In this document: one piece after another, positions 48,875 through 61,735 of the stretch
How positions within the stretch are numbered: position 1 is the first letter of the stretch
Layout of the letters: every line of letters begins with the position of its first letter
NCBI RefSeq assembly: GCF_019097595.1
Contig: NC_080710.1
Coordinates: 19,207,780-19,271,779, forward strand
DNA length: 64,000 nucleotides
Direction of reading: 5' to 3'
Source: Hemibagrus wyckioides
Taxonomy: Eukaryota; Chordata; Actinopteri; Siluriformes; Bagridae
Notes under the pieces: model-generated
The model's input: only the letters and a program-made list of their open reading frames with translations
Databases searched by the model: none
Told to the model about the DNA's origin: nothing
Program-made: the position numbers and the translations under genes

Positions 48875-51730
48875 ACTACTACACATTACTACACAGCACA
48901 CATGTCCCACCTTTCATCGGTTCCTTATAAATTAAAACATGCATTTTAATTTTCTTAGGATATTTTACATATTCTTATTTTTGCTTATAATTAAATGCTT
49001 TTAATTACACTTCGTAGCTCTCCCACCTCTAATTAAGGTTCTCACTTCAGGAGCTAGCATACTGAATGACGAGTTCATGATACTAATAGTATATTTGTAT
49101 ACATAATAACAACAATAATAATAATAATATGTTATAATTTTGACACACTGACCCGGCTCCTGTATCCACTGAACAGAATCACATTCCAGCTTTCATCTTT
49201 TGTGAAAATGCTAACATTGGTGGTGGATGGTGGATTTTTAATCTCGACAGTTGTGATGTTCATAATGATGCAGTGTGCATCAGCAGAGCCATGTTGTGAT
49301 CAACGGGAAAAAACAGAAACATAAAAAAGGAAGTTCCTTTTTCCTGTAATGTCATCCTCATTCTTTCTCCATCAATAGTTGCTTCAAACCTTTTTCTTCT
49401 AAATGCTCTATTCTTCCTCTATCTCATTCTCTTCCTAAAGGTTTGACATGCATTTTCTCTGTTCTCTTTCTCCTCATACTCTTTTCCTTCCTCTCTTCCC
49501 TTTTTCTTACCTCCCTCCCCTTCAGTCACTGTTATCTCTGAGATAGCGGCTGTGATCCTTTCGTGCTCTGGATGAATGATGATGGAGACGCACTTACTCC
49601 TAATCTCCTTATGTATGTTCCTATGCCCTTGATAGGGTCAGCATGGGATGGACCAGACGTGTTATCAGATTTCACAAGGCTCCAAGGCATAATTTTCCAA
49701 AGGTCACTTGATGTTTGATTTCTTCACTAGGCTTTATTGGTGAATGAGGGCATCTGCCTGATGAGGTGACTAGTCAAAGGTTACACACAGATGGCGTCCA
49801 ACAAAAATGTCATCCAGGCAGAAGGGACAGCTGAACTTATTGAATAGATCAGCCTGAGGACTTCTGTGCTCATGCTGTAGCTTTTTATCCCCCCCCCTCT
49901 AGTTGTTTGTTTGGGAAAATTATTCTCATAACTATTTTTTTAAAAAAAAGAGAGAAAAAGAAGAAAGTAAGGCTGTGAGTTCACTGCAGTAATAACAAAT
50001 AAGTAGGACAAGATTCTTTTTTATTTATGATTCTGTCTGAGAAGTTCTCGCTAACAGAGACAAGTCCATTTCCCACTAAACCTTTGCCCACCATGGAAAT
50101 ATAATAATGTTCTAGAGTTTAATAAAACAGTAAAACTGTGTTTAAAGAGCTGCATATTGATCTTGATTTACTTCAACCCCAGGTGTTGCACACCACTGAG
50201 GAATGAGAATGTGAAATGACAGAGCTGTAGAATTAGGACATAGATTTCAGCCATTACCCTCATAGCACAGTAAGCGGCTTATGTAAAGACATACTTTGGT
50301 TCTTAGATAAGCAGCTGAATAGCTAATCTAGAACTTGGTTATTGTTTCTTTTGTTTTTTTTGCATGTCAGAATAATGGTTTTGATCAGACATCAGTCAGT
50401 CCTGATTTCGACGACTGATGAACTATTAGCAAAATAAAAGCCCAGGATTGTTCATTTGCATTTGAACATTTGCTCGTTTGCAGTCGAACATTTCTAAACT
50501 CCAGTACAACCCCACTAATCTTAAATGCAATAGATAGATTTTTTAATTAGGATGAACATTCAGAATTAAATGCTTTGTGTTAGGAAATTGAATGTGTCCA
50601 GCATTGCTTGGTAATTTCAGTGAGATTATAAAATCCTTTTAGAGTAGACAGGCTGATATGTGTTGCAGGTCAGTCAGTGACTGATTATTTGCAGGGGCCA
50701 GTGCCACCAGAACACTCCACAAAACACCCCAGCCAATCCTTTCCCCCGTTTTCATACGCTCATAGTAGCTCAGATATTGTAGTTCACCAAGATGTAGTAC
50801 AATAATTGCTATAATAATTAATATTACAAATGCTTGTTTAGTGTAGTACGTATCCAGCCTTTTCACCTGACTAGTAAAATGAAAATATTCAAGTAAAATC
50901 AATTAATTTCTGTTGCACTCCCGGGGTTTATGTGTGTGAACATTGTTATAGTGTATATATAATACTGTGTATGGTATTGAGGTTGTTAAGTACTGCTTTT
51001 GTAACATTTTGTTAAAAACAAATGGAGTGACAAAATGCATTCATTCACATGAACAAAGTATTAAAGAGTCTTAATAAAGATTCATTATGTGTCAAAAAAA
51101 CTGTCTACCTAGGAAGATTTATGATGCAGATTATCATTTAGCTCTGGATATGTAATAATGTGTATTAAATTAGTGAGATCTGATGACTGTCTATATAAAT
51201 ATAATCCTGCATGGCCACGGCTTCTTTTCATTTAATTAATATGTAATATAATATTTCATAGAAAATTCCAAGTCTATGATACGTTATGAATAGCAGATTT
51301 GTAAGCTAAATATATTTTCGTGCCGTAGTAAAACTGAGGGTTTGATTTGTCTCTAATCGAAGCAAACGTTCTGATTTCACAGATTACTGATTCCAATAAT
51401 ACAGAAGTTTTGACTACTGGAGCTTTAAACTGTGGAACCTTCAGCAATACTATACTACGTGGAACACTCAAGATCCATCAGTGTATCCATGCTGTTAGTC
51501 AGATTAGATAAATGCCTCTCTATATTTATTAATAGCATGCCGTAGCATTTTACTGTAGAGCACTTCTCTAAATATCATCACATAATTATATCATAAAAAA
51601 TAACATATGGAGCATACCTGATGATTGCATGGTACATTAGTGTGCTACTAAGGAATATATGAGGAATTCTCTATTTAAAAATGATACCATCTGGTAGTAC
51701 AACTACTATCTATCCTGCTAGCATCCAACT
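48875..51730. other. intronic sequence, nothing recognised
   Basis: AT-rich sequence with a pyrimidine-rich stretch at 49360-49530. No exon or repeat family is supported. Confidence 0.5.
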
Positions 51731-51734
51731 CTAT

Positions 51735-51975
51735 AAAGTACAATTCAGTTTATTTTACCAACAAACTTTGTCACAAAGCAGCTTCGCAGAAATGTGAATG
51801 TAGATTTATATTTAGTTCCCTAATGAGCAAGAGGTGACGCTGCTAAGAAAATCTCCCTGATCTGAGATGAGGAAAAAGACCTTGAGAGAAACCAGACTCA
51901 GAAGGGAACCAGTTGTCTTCTGGGTGACCTTGGGTAGTGCAATTATAAATCATGCGTTGAGGAGTAAAGTTACAG
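51735..51975 (+). repeat. dispersed fish repeat fragment, class uncertain
   Basis: AATTCAGTTTATTTTACCAA, TTTGTCACAAAGCAGCTTCG, CAGAAATGTGAATGTAGATT, TAGTTCCCTAATGAGCAAG, GAGAGAAACCAGACTCAGAA and GGGAACCAGTTGTCTTCTGG make up a block that recurs in many fish genomes (CACAAAGCAGCTTTACAG ... CCAGACTCAGAAGGGAACC). Confidence 0.75.
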
Positions 51976-52335
51976 TACGAAGCATGTTCAGAGGATATTC
52001 ACTGTGAGCATACTCATGAGTTTACTCATTTTCCCACCTGCTGGTGATATCTTAAACTACAGCAGTGAAGATGCTTCATGTAATGGTTAAATTACAACAT
52101 GTGATACAAAGAATGAGTAGACTATTCATTAAGTAATATTAAATATTTATTAAATAGTCCCAAATATTGTTACAATGTTGTAAAATCCTTACTGTTTCCC
52201 AGTAAACAGCCCTACTGTATAGACAAAGAACACTTCTTCTTCTTTTTCTTCTTTTTATTTATTTTTTTGTAAAAGACTACCTCTTTTATTTTTTAATTTT
52301 CTTTTTACAAGAAATCCGTATGACAGTACTCCAGC

Positions 52336-52338
<3 letters not shown>

Positions 52339-52366
<28 letters not shown>
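52339..52366 (+). repeat. T28 homopolymer
   Basis: Twenty-eight consecutive T within a T-rich region from 52240; antisense it could be the poly(A) end of a retrocopy, but no body was recognised. Confidence 0.85.
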
Positions 52367-52371
<5 letters not shown>

Positions 52372-53477
52372 CATGCCATATCATCATCAGTATTATAAGA
52401 TGTGCTGGTGTGTTTGAAATGAAAAAAAAAAGAAAATGAAAAGAAAAACTTACATAGTTGATGAAACTAACTAGAAAATCCTGCGTATTGATAATGTGCT
52501 TTTCTGAAAGAAAAAAAGAAATCCAACAGTATTATTGTGCTATCTCGTGCCATTTTAGAAAGGCAGGTCTGACAGGTCTGATTTTGTATGCCTCACATAT
52601 ACAACAGCATTGCTATTTTGATTTCTCCCCTCTTGGGTGTACATTGACTTTACAGGCTGTCAGACTCGAAATAATGTGGCAAAATGTGTTTCATTCGCTT
52701 TCATGCCTCTATACACAGTGTGTGGCTGTTAGTACAAAGATACCCAACATGCACTACCCATTCTATTAAAGAAGATATTTAGTTTAAATTCACTCTCTGG
52801 TAGGATAGAATCCCAGAACTTCTTGATGCAGTGCACACTCGTTCAGCTGTATCTGATGGATCAGTCTTTGTAGTGGCTTTTCATATTCTACGTTTTCACC
52901 GTGTTAAATGCAGGACTGCTTAAAAGCACAAACAGCATGACAGAATCAGCAGGTGTGGATGCCATCACTGTCAGACCTTTACTCTCTATCTGTTTATACA
53001 CTACATCATCAAAGTAGTGAAGGTTATATCTCAGTTGGGGTTTACACTGCTTTACACTGTATACTTTTCCATACAGTTTTGTCATTTTAGACAAAAACCA
53101 CACATTATCAAGTCATCAAATTTGTGAATGCATGTGGTACAGCTGATTTAGTGTCACACCGTTGCTGTGACGTTAGTTTGAAAGCCTCCAGTAGGAGGAA
53201 GCCATAGGATTACACAAAACTCTGACAAATCTGAGACAGCTACAAATATGGAAGTGGACATGGTGAAACGTAAACAAAGCACGCTAATGGACTCAAATAA
53301 TAAACTGTCTCAGTTTATCTGACCTCATTTTCAGCATCAAGCTGATTGAGGATGCAAGCAGAATATACAGTTTCCCTTAATTGCGGGTCTATCGTTAAAG
53401 GAACCTCATTATATAATCTGACATGGAGAACACATTCTCAGTATGTTATGAAATATTTTATTACGTTTATCCGGTAC

Positions 53478-53530
53478 AGTGTGATCAATTATAATCTTAA
53501 CAGACTGCTGAAATTGCACACTTGCTTTTG
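53478..53530 (+). repeat. dispersed repeat fragment, also at 5295-5360
   Basis: See the pair described at 5295. Flanking sequence to about 55260 is moderately GC-rich in patches and may hold more transposon relics, which I cannot assign. Confidence 0.45.
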
Positions 53531-53932
53531 AATAGTTAGACTGTCACATGCTGGAACACTAAAGGTGTGCCTCCCAGTTTGTCAAAGAATTTCTAGAGAA
53601 TTTTTAGAGCAAACCCTTAGTGTTGGAATGTTTGGACTTTCTTTTCAGCTTTCTTATCGCTGTATACAGCTGAAGTGGGTGGCCATAGACACAGCGCCAA
53701 GAGTAAGATTTGCCCTGCTGCGTCACCAACCTACCGCAAAACCATATTACTGCGTCACATTCAGTTCATGGCTGTACACTCCAAAAGCCTGTTCACTGTC
53801 CTTACTTCACAGATGTTTTTAATTCCACACATCTGTTTTTCGCTATGAGGATCCTCAGACACATTTTTCATTCTGCCTCAAGACACAGTTAACCCGCGAC
53901 TAAATAGCACAAACTATGACTATTCTTTGGTA

Positions 53933-53933
<1 letters not shown>

Positions 53934-53974
<41 letters not shown>
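53934..53974. repeat. (TA)20 microsatellite followed by an A-rich run
   Basis: Alternating TA from 53934, then TTTAAAAAAAAAAA. Confidence 0.9.
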
Positions 53975-53977
<3 letters not shown>

Positions 53978-55883
53978 AAAAAAAAAAATTACTTGTTGGC
54001 GCCTGCTTTGTAATAACTTCCACACTGACAACGCTTACGAAAAGGACAATGAACAATTTTCTGTTTTCACTATGCACCAGCGAACTTGTTTTTTTAATGT
54101 CTGTGATGTCTTTGTGTATCTGTTTGGCTAATAAGCACTCAGTGAAGTGTTATTGAAAATAACTTCTTAGGAAGCTGTTTATGTAAAATAGATTCAGAGA
54201 ACAAGGCTAGACAAATACATGCATACACATACTCTAATACGGATGACATAATGTTTTCCAGTTGCATATGATTTGGGTGTCTGCAGTATCTGTGTAGAAG
54301 CACAGAGTAATTATCTAGCTACAAAATGTCCTTCATGAAAAAAAAAATCCTCCATTTATTTACATTCTCATCAGTCCAGGCTTTCCAGAAGTCAAGTTTT
54401 ATTTTTAAAATGTGGAAATACCCGAAAGTCAAAGAGAAATCCATTTATGGTGCTGGAGCATCACAGACGTATAAAGATGATATCTGATCACAAACCAATT
54501 GATTATATACTTGATCAAAGCAGGATGTTCACTGTGTGATTAATACAGATGTAGTTAGCATAGTTTTAGACATCTTTAGACAGACAGGCAGTTTTTAACC
54601 ACAGGCATTGTTGAACTGGCTTTCTAGGCAGAGTATACCCTACACTACTTGAATTGCTTGTGATGAGTTGTTCAGTGGTTTTAAGGGGTGTACACAATAA
54701 ACAGTCTTTCACTGGGAAAGATCCCTGCCCTGTTTTTTTTTTGCTGTCCCACACATCTATTTGGGCAGGCAATATTTTATTGCTTACATTTTGCCCTCGC
54801 CCTACTGCACAAATAAATGTACAATAAACTGGATTCAGGGATCAGCTGTGCATGACAGCAGAGGAATTCGATTTCCTCTTGGGCTTTTGTTGGCTGTTTC
54901 TCATCGCTGCACTTGTGAATAGTCGTAGAGAGGCTCACACGATTACACAATTCATCACCGACAAAATCGTACATGATTCTCTGCGATTGTTCTAAGACTG
55001 AGAAAATCACTATGTTGAAATGCTTACACAGGCGGTCACCATGGAAATGCACTGGGATGTCAGGGTTAATATTGCGTAGGTCTTACTCAGCTACATCTTT
55101 GACAAATGAAACATTCAGATGTCATTTTATTGTCTTAAAGTTGTCATGGCATAGTGTGCTATAGTGAGAAAAAATATATTTTGGTAAAGGCTCAATGTTT
55201 TCGTCGTTTTTGGCAGTTTGCCAGAATTCGCCCACAGCGACATCCAACGAATTTTCCTGGACCACTTTACAATTAGTAGCCCTTAACCTCAAGTAGAGCT
55301 TAATTACATACTTGCTTCATTCAGAAGGCCTAATTCAGATTTCACTGAGCTTATGTTTACATTTTGTTACATGCTCATAAATGTTGCAAGCATTAAATGA
55401 GAATTATTAGTACCTAGACATTTCCCACCACAACATCTGCTGTTTATGTGCTCTGTTGTGTTTCCGACATGACTCGACTCATTAGACGCATAAACACAGC
55501 ATTGTTTATACTAAACATTTGTGTACATAAAGCATGAGCAAGTCTCCGTGTCTTGGTTTAACACAAATTATAATTCGCACTGCTTTTAGTGATATGTTTG
55601 AGTAAACATAAATAGAAAGTTACTGCAGCATCAGTGACATGTCTTACTTTTTTCTGTTACTCAGTTAGACAAACGCTGCCTTTTGCTTTCTTCCTTCATG
55701 TTTCATTTTCCATGACTTGCCCCAAAGTCCTTGGAGTGGAGGGATAACAGTTTTCAGTACTGCACTCCTACACACAATTTCCTAGCAAGCTTCAGTTAAT
55801 CTTGTTAGTCAGTGTGCATTTGAAGGGTGTTTGGGTCAGTGTGTCCTGATTAGAGCAGGGAAAACTATAGCTTTATGCTGTAT

Positions 55884-55898
55884 GTGTGTGCGTGTGTT

Positions 55899-55937
<39 letters not shown>

Positions 55938-56007
55938 GCGCGTGCATGTGTATGTGTGTGTGTGTGTGTGTGCGCGTGCATGTGTATGTGTGTGTGTGTG
56001 TGTGTGT
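55884..56007. repeat. long (GT)n tract with a duplicated 34-bp GCGCGTGCATG unit
   Basis: GT dinucleotides are interrupted by GCGCGTGCATGTGTATG at 55938 and 55972, a 34-bp tandem unit present twice. Further GT runs lie at 56104-56126 and 56272-56301. Confidence 0.9.
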
Positions 56008-56267
56008 TTTTTTTACTAATCAGTTAAGTTTGTATCCCATAATCATCATCATCGTCATCATCATCAAAAATATCAAAGTGCCAGTGTTTGCCGGTGCATG
56101 TTTGTGTGTGTGTGTGTGTGTGTGTATGAACATGTAGATGTGTGTATGGGCCACTGGTAATTACTCACACATCTCTTCTTGCAGATGGACTGCTATCCTC
56201 AATGCCCCACTGTCCTCTGTGTGTAATCAGCATGTCACTGTAATTAACAGTGAGGAAAGTACTGGAC

Positions 56268-56302
<35 letters not shown>

Positions 56303-57010
56303 GTATGTCCTTCCCTTAGGAATGTTTTTAGTATAATTTCTCTGCTTGTTGATATGACAGCGGTATTTAGAAGCCTGCTTCACCCCCCAGAACCAGACTT
56401 AAATAGAACTTTTGTTTTTCTGTTCCCCATTTTTTGATTTTATTTCTATTGAGAAATATGAAGAGAGAAAGCCAAATCCCTTGAACTTATCTAAGCAAAA
56501 ACAGCAAACAGATATACAAATAGATAAACAGGGGCTTTGAAACATGGGAATGAGAAAACAGCAGTTGGTTGTATCAGTGAAAACTACACAAGCGTGCCAG
56601 ACATGCTTCACAGTAAATCTGAAAATCACTGTTTTTCCCTCGTCTCTTTGTTCTCTGGGAACTAAACAAAAATACAAACGTGTGCCTGTATTTGTGCTTT
56701 TCTTTTGTGCACTGGCTTTAATGTGAATTGCACTTCATCTGAAATATTATATATATATTTCAGAAGATATGCATATTCAGAGCACTTGACTTACTCAGGG
56801 TCTAGTTTTTGATTTATTGAGAAGGGAAAAGCTCACCATGTTCACCTTGAGTCATTACTCTTCCTGTCCTTAAATGATCTAAATTCTACTCCATTAGATG
56901 AAGCTTCTAAATTAGCATACACATTTGCATGGCTCTTGCACAGTATGTGTTGACACTAATAACAGTTTTCTGTAATTGACTCTCACCGTGTCATGTTCCT
57001 CTTCCTCCAG

Positions 57011-57282
57011 GCTCTTACATGATAGTAAACTCTTCCCAGCATGCCGCGGGCCAGAGAGCTCAGCTGCTGCTGCAGACGCTCAGCGAGAACGACACGCACT
57101 GCGTCCAGTTCAGCTACTTCCTGTACAGCCGGGACGGACACAGCCCCGGGGCGCTGCGAGCATACGTGCGGGTGAACGGAGGGCCGCTGGGCATGGCAGT
57201 GTGGAACGTCTCGGGCTCACAGGGTCGCCAGTGGTATCAGGTGGAGCTGGCAGTCAGCACCTTTTGGCCCAACGAGTACCAG
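57011..57282 (+). CDS. ptpru: ptpru exon 3 (central MAM domain), receptor-type tyrosine phosphatase U
   Basis: This 272-bp exon gives 90 whole codons after the split glycine. It holds diagnostic R2B MAM motifs: [39 protein letters not shown] and [11 protein letters not shown] at the end. The string [19 protein letters not shown] favours PTPRU over PTPRM, PTPRT and PTPRK, which have KENDTHCIDF. Three N-glycosylation sequons are visible (NSS, NDT, NVS), as expected for an extracellular domain. The acceptor is CTTCCTCCAG ending at 57010; the donor CAG|GTGAGA starts at 57283, giving a phase 0 intron. The exon is much richer in G+C and CpG than the surrounding intron. The ATG at 57019 is an internal methionine. 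The last MAM cysteine and the Ig, fibronectin III, transmembrane and phosphatase domains lie in later exons outside the window. Confidence 0.97.
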
Positions 57283-57978
57283 GTGAGAAGAAGTCTCTAG
57301 CTCTGGGTAAGGGGTTAATGGTTAAGGTCCTGAATTAGGTGAGTGTCTATTAGTAGTATGTCAACATGACTAGACCTGTGTTATAATGTCACAATCTGTT
57401 TCTCTGCTCATCTGAGAAAAACTGATGAAGCTTCTTGGATGTGAGGCAGAATATTAACAATACATCCAATAACCTTAAATGAAAATGTTCTTTTTTCTTA
57501 CAAGCATTAAATTTTTCTTCTGATTTAATTCACCTTATTTTCACTTCCTTCTTCTTCTTCTTTTAAGTTTCCTTTCAGTTTGATTGCCTCATAAAAGTAG
57601 TAGCTACAATGAACTAGACACTAACAATCAGTGTTGTGCTGTACTTGTATAATTAGTACATATTTGCAGTAATTTGGATATTTATGATACCATGTCTTTT
57701 TTTAGTGTCCTTTAATTTCCTGAATACACATCATTTATAATGTAATATAGTTTATTTTCACTTATTTTTCCTAAATAATGGATTTACTTTTATCCCTCTG
57801 GCACTAGCTGGTGAAGGCATTGTGGTTGTCTGCCGGTCAGGGTGTCAGTCTGAGACTCTTCTAGGCACAATATTTCATGAATGGGTTGTTAAATGTTTGT
57901 AGGATTTATATGGAATGATCAATTTAACCAGCAGATGAATTGCTTTGATTTTGAAATAGATCTAAAGAATGTCACATT

Positions 57979-58304
57979 GGTGGCACGGTGGCTTAGTGGT
58001 TAGCACGCCTCCAGTGTCTTGTGTTCAAGTCCTGCTCCTTCTCACTGTGTGTGTGGGGAGTTTGCATGTTCTCCCTGTGCTTGGTGGGTTCCCTCTGGGT
58101 GCTTCAGTTTCCTCCTGCAGTCCAAAGACATGCTTCTAGGCTGATTGGAGTCTCTAAATTGCCCGGAGTGTGTGTGTGTGCCCTGCGATGGGTTGGCACT
58201 CTGTCCAGGGTGTATCCTGCCTTGATGCCCAATGACACCCGAGATGGCCATGGCTCCCCGTGACCCGAGAATAGATCGGATAAGCGGTACAGGCAATGAA
58301 ATAA
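57979..58304 (+). repeat. near full-length tRNA-headed SINE (DANA/mermaid-like)
   Basis: This is the best-preserved copy of the main SINE family here. It starts GGTGGCACGGTGGCTTAGTG; the A box TGGCTTAGTGG (57989-57999) matches the Pol III consensus and the B box TGTTCAAGTCC is at 58022-58032. Then come GAGTTTGCATGTTCTCCCTG, CAGTCCAAAGACATGC, CTCTAAATTGCC, the GTGTGTGTG stretch, GGCACTCTGTCCAGGGTGTA and GATAAGCGGTACAGGCAATG. It is a retroposon in intron 3, not a tRNA gene. Confidence 0.92.
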
Positions 58305-59510
58305 CTTGAAAGTCAAGGTCAACTGTCTGAAATAGTCTTTCACCGATCACTTCCTACCTGTTTATTTTTAGAGTACTTAAGACATACAAATTAGTAACAA
58401 GGAGATGTTCCTTTCACAGTGTAAATTGTCATTATGAAGTAAGTAAAATGGTTGACTTCAGTGTTAACTCATTTGGAAGTATTATATTATAAACAAGACA
58501 GCCAAGACAGCTATGATGTGAAGCCAAAACCAAAATATCTCAAACAGTAATCAGACCTTCAGCATACTAAAAAAATCTGTCTAGAAATACAGTAAAATCT
58601 GTTTTAAGAAATACAGACATCAATACACATAAGCTATTACAGAGTTTCTGCAACCTTCTCATGGCAAGTCTGAATGTGAAAGAGAATTTATTATATTTTG
58701 CTTTGATTTTTATTTTGCTTTTTTAAAATTCTCTTTTAGTAATATTGTCAAATAAACAATTTGCAGCCTCCCTGTGGCTAAAATAAACTTTGACAAAAAT
58801 AAATGAATCATTTATTCACCAATTGAGGTTACTAGCCTCCAGTTTGAATTCTGATATTGCTTCTCCTGATGTGTCAGGTAAGTGTATTTCTGAAGATCTA
58901 CAACTGTTTATTTCTGTACCTATATGACGACAAACACTTCAGACCTTGCTGTGACTGGATAATAATTTTTATTCACTCTGCTTTTTTCATTGTTGGCACC
59001 TGGTCTTAGATATGTAATACTACACAATACTATATAACATGACAATTAATGTATAAAAAGTTAGTTTTATGGCAGAATTCTTTTCTATGTCTGACAAACA
59101 TCACTTCCATGTTGTCAGGTCTGCAGGAGTCCTGACCTACTGAACTAGTTCTGAATATCTGTATATTCCGCAGTGATGTCCAAATAGAGCGACACTAATT
59201 ACTGAAAGGCATCAGCTTTGCCCTCAGTCCAAGCTTTTCACAGTGTTGGGGTGACACTCTTGTTAATCACACCCCTTGCTCACTTTAATTGGTATTGACT
59301 CACTGTGCAATTTGTGCATGTCTGTAGGTCTGTGCATGCTTCAGGCCTTTGGGTGGTTTTGGGGGGTGCACTGGGGGAAGAGTTTAGTGCAGATGTTATT
59401 ATAGATATGTTTAAATATTAGTCAGAGGGCTTTACACCGAGGTGGAAAATTATTACAAGAGTTATTAACTAACAATTGCATCCATAGCGGTTTGAATAAC
59501 ACAATTAGAC
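58305..59510. other. intronic sequence, nothing recognised
   Basis: AT-rich intron with no exon, RNA gene or assigned repeat. Confidence 0.55.
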
Positions 59511-59514
59511 AAAA

Positions 59515-60065
59515 ATTGTAATAATCCATAATTATATTGCAGTGCTGTTGAATTCTCAAATCTGATTGGTCAGAAAGTGGTAATTAATTTTCTATTAAAT
59601 CACAACCCTGACAGGTGCCCTAGCTGTAATTCATATGATAGGATTATATTAATATGTTTGTTCTAATACAATATCTTTTTTATTGTAATAACTAATTTAC
59701 AGAAACATGGATGGCAGACAGTTCTTATAAGCTAAATGTAACAAGAATCAGATAAAACAGTGTTGTCAGAAAATGTATAATCATTGATATGCAGAACCTT
59801 TCTATAAAAAAATGATTTTTAGATAATATTTACAGTTCCCAGCATGGTGGGGTCTTCAGTAAGAGGTGACAAATGACCTGTGACTCTTTTTAAAATTAAT
59901 TTCATGAGAGAGAGTGAGAGAGAGAGAGAGAGAGACAAGAGAGAGGCTGGTGAGGCAACAGCTGTTTATAGCTTTTATAAGTAATAACAGGAACGAATTT
60001 GTTTTGCAGATGTTTCATAACATGAGATTTATAGAACTATAGATGGTTAAAAAGCATAAGGTGTC
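59515..60065 (+). mobile_element. MITE-like element, fullest copy of its family in the window
   Basis: It begins near GTGCTGTTGAATTCTCAAAT with CTGATTGGTCAGAAAG and ends near GCAGATGTTTCATAACATGA with GATTTATAGAAC. Fragments of its two ends occur at 13280-13375 and 27150-27250. A GA microsatellite (59906-59936) lies inside. It has no ORF; the transposon class is not certain. Confidence 0.65.
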
Positions 60066-60358
60066 ATTCATTAATGAATTCAAAAGTGTAAACATTGACA
60101 AATGGTGATATATGAGGAGTGATAAACAAAGGAAAATCATCAAATCATCAAGTGAGGTCATGACAATAACATTTTGGATGATGCACTAATAACATCACAC
60201 CCTAACGTATTTGATTTCTAATGTTATGTTTGGGAAACGTTCTTATTTACATACCCTACTGCACAGTTCCTATAGAACTGACTATAGCACTACTGTATTT
60301 GCACTAGACCATTGCTTATAAGCTTCTGGCTTGCCTCCATCCCATACAATAATTGATT

Positions 60359-60400
<42 letters not shown>

Positions 60401-61435
60401 TGAGTGTGTATTAGACGATGCCCTACAGGCCTTCTTGGGCTAGAAGTGGGTGACCAGTTCAGTTTGAGCTTCATCCATATATTCAATTTCTCTTTTCTGC
60501 AAACTCTGCGCAGCTGTCAAAAAGCAATTACGTTGAATAGTGTGTGTTTTTATCAAGAACTGTCAATCCCTCTGACTTAATTAACTTCCACATGGCAGGA
60601 AAAGATATGACCTTCATGTGTAAATAATAGCCCACTCACAGCAGTGAAAGGTGCATCAGTGCCCAAAGCATTTTTCTACGTCAATGAGGAGCATCAAGCT
60701 TCAGAAATATTGAGATCACACACTCACATATCAGACGAACTCTGATTGACAGCACAGGCCCAGCAGCACAAACACACTTAAACACACTAAATATGCAAAA
60801 GTACAATTTAGACAGCATGACTGGAATTTCGAATCTGGAATTAAATCTGGAATTTTCCCATTTGGTTTCACACTGTATATAATATTCAAGGTGCTTCATT
60901 TTTTGCCTCATATCCATCTGTTGGAGGACTCTCTATTCCATTTCTCACTGAGATCTCATTAAAACTCTGAATTAGTAAACTGATATGCCAGACTGAGTGG
61001 GCGAAGTGCGAGAGATTGTGTTACATTATTTCATGTAACATGATGAGGAGCAACCAGTGCATGAATTTTGCCTGCAAGTGGCCTGATGAGTTTGAGCTTA
61101 TCTCCAGTCACACTGCAGCACACTGATGCGGAATCTGGGTAGGAGTTAAAACCCACATAGAATGAGTAACAGTTTGTTTATTCTAAAGCACTTGTGCAGA
61201 GTCTATGTGACCGAACGGTCTTTAGTTTCATCTGACAAAATCCTTGGATTGGTTTGGGGAAATTTCAAAGGAGAAATACAAAGTTTCCTTTAATTCGGTT
61301 TTTGAGAACCCTTGAAGCTTGGTGAAGCCACAGAGGGTTTCATTCAAACTCTGTGAAAGAATATAACACTTGGGAGCCATATCAAGTAGAAGTCTTTTTT
61401 ATTTTCTGGGAATTGTGTTCAGAATTCCAAACAAC
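60066..61435. other. intronic sequence, GT microsatellite only
   Basis: A (GT)20 run is at 60358-60398. Nothing else is recognised. Confidence 0.6.
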
Positions 61436-61439
61436 ACAG

Positions 61440-61735
61440 AGACCAAGCAGTCAATTTTAACAGAGGTAGGTCCAGATTTATTGTTTTTAACTGTTGAAAA
61501 GCAAGGTCAGTGTCAGAAACAATAAGGGACTAGAACCTAGGACACCAAGAACACGAGAAACACAGCCTAGAATTACAAATAATACATGAAAAACTTTACC
61601 AAGAACATTAACACTACAGAGTCAATACTCTACATCAGATTTATCAACAAAGATAAAGGTATCAGAATACACTTGGATGAGGTGTGGACAGTAACCAGGA
61701 GTGATCAGGATGTGGGCGGAGTCATAACAGTGTCT
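61440..61735 (-). repeat. unclassified dispersed repeat
   Basis: CAGATTTATTGTTTTTAACT, AACACGAGAAACACAG and GATGTGGGCGGAGTCATAAC resemble fish repeats that end in GGCGGAGTCATGACA; orientation and class are guesses. Confidence 0.45.

Larger units (their letters stand above)
14785..57010 (+). other. ptpru: ptpru intron 2 (phase 1, 42,226 bp)
   Basis: It is bounded by GTAAGT at 14785 and CTTCCTCCAG ending at 57010. It interrupts a glycine codon inside the MAM domain. Its content is repeats, microsatellites and unassigned sequence; no further exon in the MAM reading order is missing between exons 2 and 3, because the joined protein is continuous relative to the family. Confidence 0.93.

Noticed and set aside
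55831..56137. Cys/Val-rich ORFs
   Set aside because: They come from GT microsatellites.
57019..57021. ATG in exon 3 as a start codon
   Set aside because: It is the methionine of SYMIVNSS, inside the MAM domain, and is reached by in-frame splicing from exon 2.
56976..57338. 120-codon ORF overlapping exon 3 in another frame
   Set aside because: It is a shadow of the GC-rich ptpru exon 3; the true frame carries all the MAM motifs and correct splice sites.
57979..58050. tRNA gene
   Set aside because: Same reason: tRNA-like head of a SINE with its full body downstream.
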